The notes beneath the pieces are model-generated. The model was given only the letters and a program-made list of their open reading frames with translations, was not told the DNA's origin and did no database searches. Shown piece by piece: positions 6,799 through 7,626 of a stretch of 7,626 nt of DNA (position 1 is its first letter; each line of letters opens with the position of its first letter). Where the stretch lies: positions 1-7,626 of the forward strand of contig JAUWVG010000093.1 in assembly GCA_030617525.1 (NCBI GenBank). The letters are read 5' to 3'. Source of the DNA: Candidatus Aminicenantota bacterium (GTDB lineage Bacteria > Acidobacteriota > Aminicenantia > Aminicenantales > Aminicenantaceae). The position numbers and the translations under genes were made by a program.

Positions 6799-7626
6799 CT
6801 ATTTCAAATTGACTAACCGTTCAACTGAGGGGAACAGCTCCCTTTCTGTATGAGGCAAGAATAGGGCTCCTGTGTATTCGTTGAAGTACCCTGGTTCGGT
6901 GTTTAATTCAAGATACGTCATCATTCTCTCGAGTGCGTTGACGAGATCCTTGTTTCTATCTGAGAGGAGGATGAGATAAGCTCCAATGAGAGAGGTGTTC
7001 CCTAGATATTGAAATTTATCGCGTTCCAGATCGGGAAGCAGTCCAATCCGAATGGCATTTTCAATAACGAGATTTTGGCCGAATCCCCCGGCAATGTAAA
7101 AAGAATCTACCTGATCAAAGGTAAGCCCCGCATTTTTGAGTAGTAACGAGCAGGCCGAAAAAACCGCTCCCTTGGTACGGATTAAGTTGGCGATGTCGTT
7201 TTCAGTGATAACAAGATCTCTCCCCCAAAAAGACATGCTGCCTTTTTCAATGACAAATCCCTCACCCAGGTCAGTCTCGATGAGTTTATCTCTGACCTTT
7301 ATTTTATTGAATTTTCCGGAGCGGTCTACATAGCCATGTATGAACAATTCAGCAAGAAGGTCGATCAGGCCAGAGCCACAAAGACCTTTTGGCTTTCCGC
7401 CATCGATGACTTTATAGTCAATCTTTCCGCTCTCATCAAATCTAATTGCCTCTATCGCACCTGACATTGCGGGCATTCCACATCGAATGCCGCCTCCTTC
7501 AAAAGCCGGCCCAGCCGAACAAGCACAACTCATCAACCAATCCTTATTCCCCAGCACTAACTCACCATTGGTCCCGATATCGATAAACATGGACACCTTC
7601 TGCGACTGTTTGACAATTGGACTGCA
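6799..7626 (-). CDS. RACo/RamA-like corrinoid-protein reductive activator (DUF4445, ASKHA ATPase), C-terminal part
   Basis: The minus-strand frame is open to the window edge, so the gene continues beyond it; the GTG at 7596 and ATG at 7590 are internal codons of the longer protein. The 275 visible residues carry the ASKHA second phosphate region DIGTNGELVLGN (about 16-27), then SCACSAGPAFEGGGIRCGM, a GSGLIDLLAEL helix (about 84-94), NDIANLIRTKGA (about 143-154), the adenosine motif FYIAGGFGQN (about 176-185) and GNTSLIGAYLILLS near the end. This order matches the C-terminal half of RACo-type proteins, which use ATP to drive low-potential re-reduction of cob(II)alamin in corrinoid proteins. 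Full-length members are usually about 500-650 residues, with an N-terminal [2Fe-2S] ferredoxin-like domain or, in RamA, C-terminal 4Fe-4S clusters; none falls in this part. The homocysteine methyltransferase start lies 71 bases downstream with no clear terminator between, so an operon is likely. Confidence 0.9.
   Translation of the reverse strand, partial: CSPIVKQSQKVSMFIDIGTNGELVLGNKDWLMSCACSAGPAFEGGGIRCGMPAMSGAIEAIRFDESGKIDYKVIDGGKPKGLCGSGLIDLLAELFIHGYVDRSGKFNKIKVRDKLIETDLGEGFVIEKGSMSFWGRDLVITENDIANLIRTKGAVFSACSLLLKNAGLTFDQVDSFYIAGGFGQNLVIENAIRIGLLPDLERDKFQYLGNTSLIGAYLILLSDRNKDLVNALERMMTYLELNTEPGYFNEYTGALFLPHTERELFPSVERLVNLK

Overview
The window looks like chromosomal DNA from an uncultured-type Gram-negative bacterium of the Acidobacteriota/Aminicenantes kind. 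This placement is an inference from gene content: a GWxTD-domain protein with C-terminal TPRs, a membrane-anchored sulfatase-fold protein with TPRs, an M14-type carboxypeptidase tail and a RACo-like corrinoid activator. These are typical of that group but not exclusive to it. The sequence is moderately AT-rich. I see no rRNA, tRNA, CRISPR array, insertion sequence or phage gene, and no gene-free stretch over 300 bases.

Left part (1-4844): the window opens with the last 65 codons of a plus-strand gene resembling the C-terminus of large M14 zinc carboxypeptidases. A long minus-strand gene converges on it, encoding an exported GWxTD-domain protein of about 690 residues with four C-terminal TPRs. 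Across a gap of about 180 bp, a plus-strand gene diverges from it. That gene encodes a 790-residue protein with one membrane anchor, an alkaline-phosphatase/sulfatase-superfamily catalytic domain and eight or nine TPRs. Both proteins of the divergent pair are predicted to act outside the cytoplasmic membrane and to end in protein-interaction repeats. The shared gap has candidate overlapping promoters and a small dyad.

Right part (4908-7626): three minus-strand genes read leftward and probably form an operon. First is a RACo/RamA-like ATP-dependent corrinoid-protein activator, cut by the window end. Next is a homocysteine S-methyltransferase-family protein with an intact Cys/Cys-Cys zinc site, then a class I SAM-dependent methyltransferase. 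The first two suggest a corrinoid-dependent methyl-transfer system, most simply a split methionine synthase whose oxidised cobalamin protein is reactivated by the RACo-like ATPase. The SAM methyltransferase may consume the product of that cycle or may only be co-transcribed.

The most notable points are a threonine where sulfatases carry the formylglycine Cys/Ser, the divergent TPR pair of unknown function, and the standalone homocysteine-binding domain beside a corrinoid activator. I found no sign of a defence system or mobile element.
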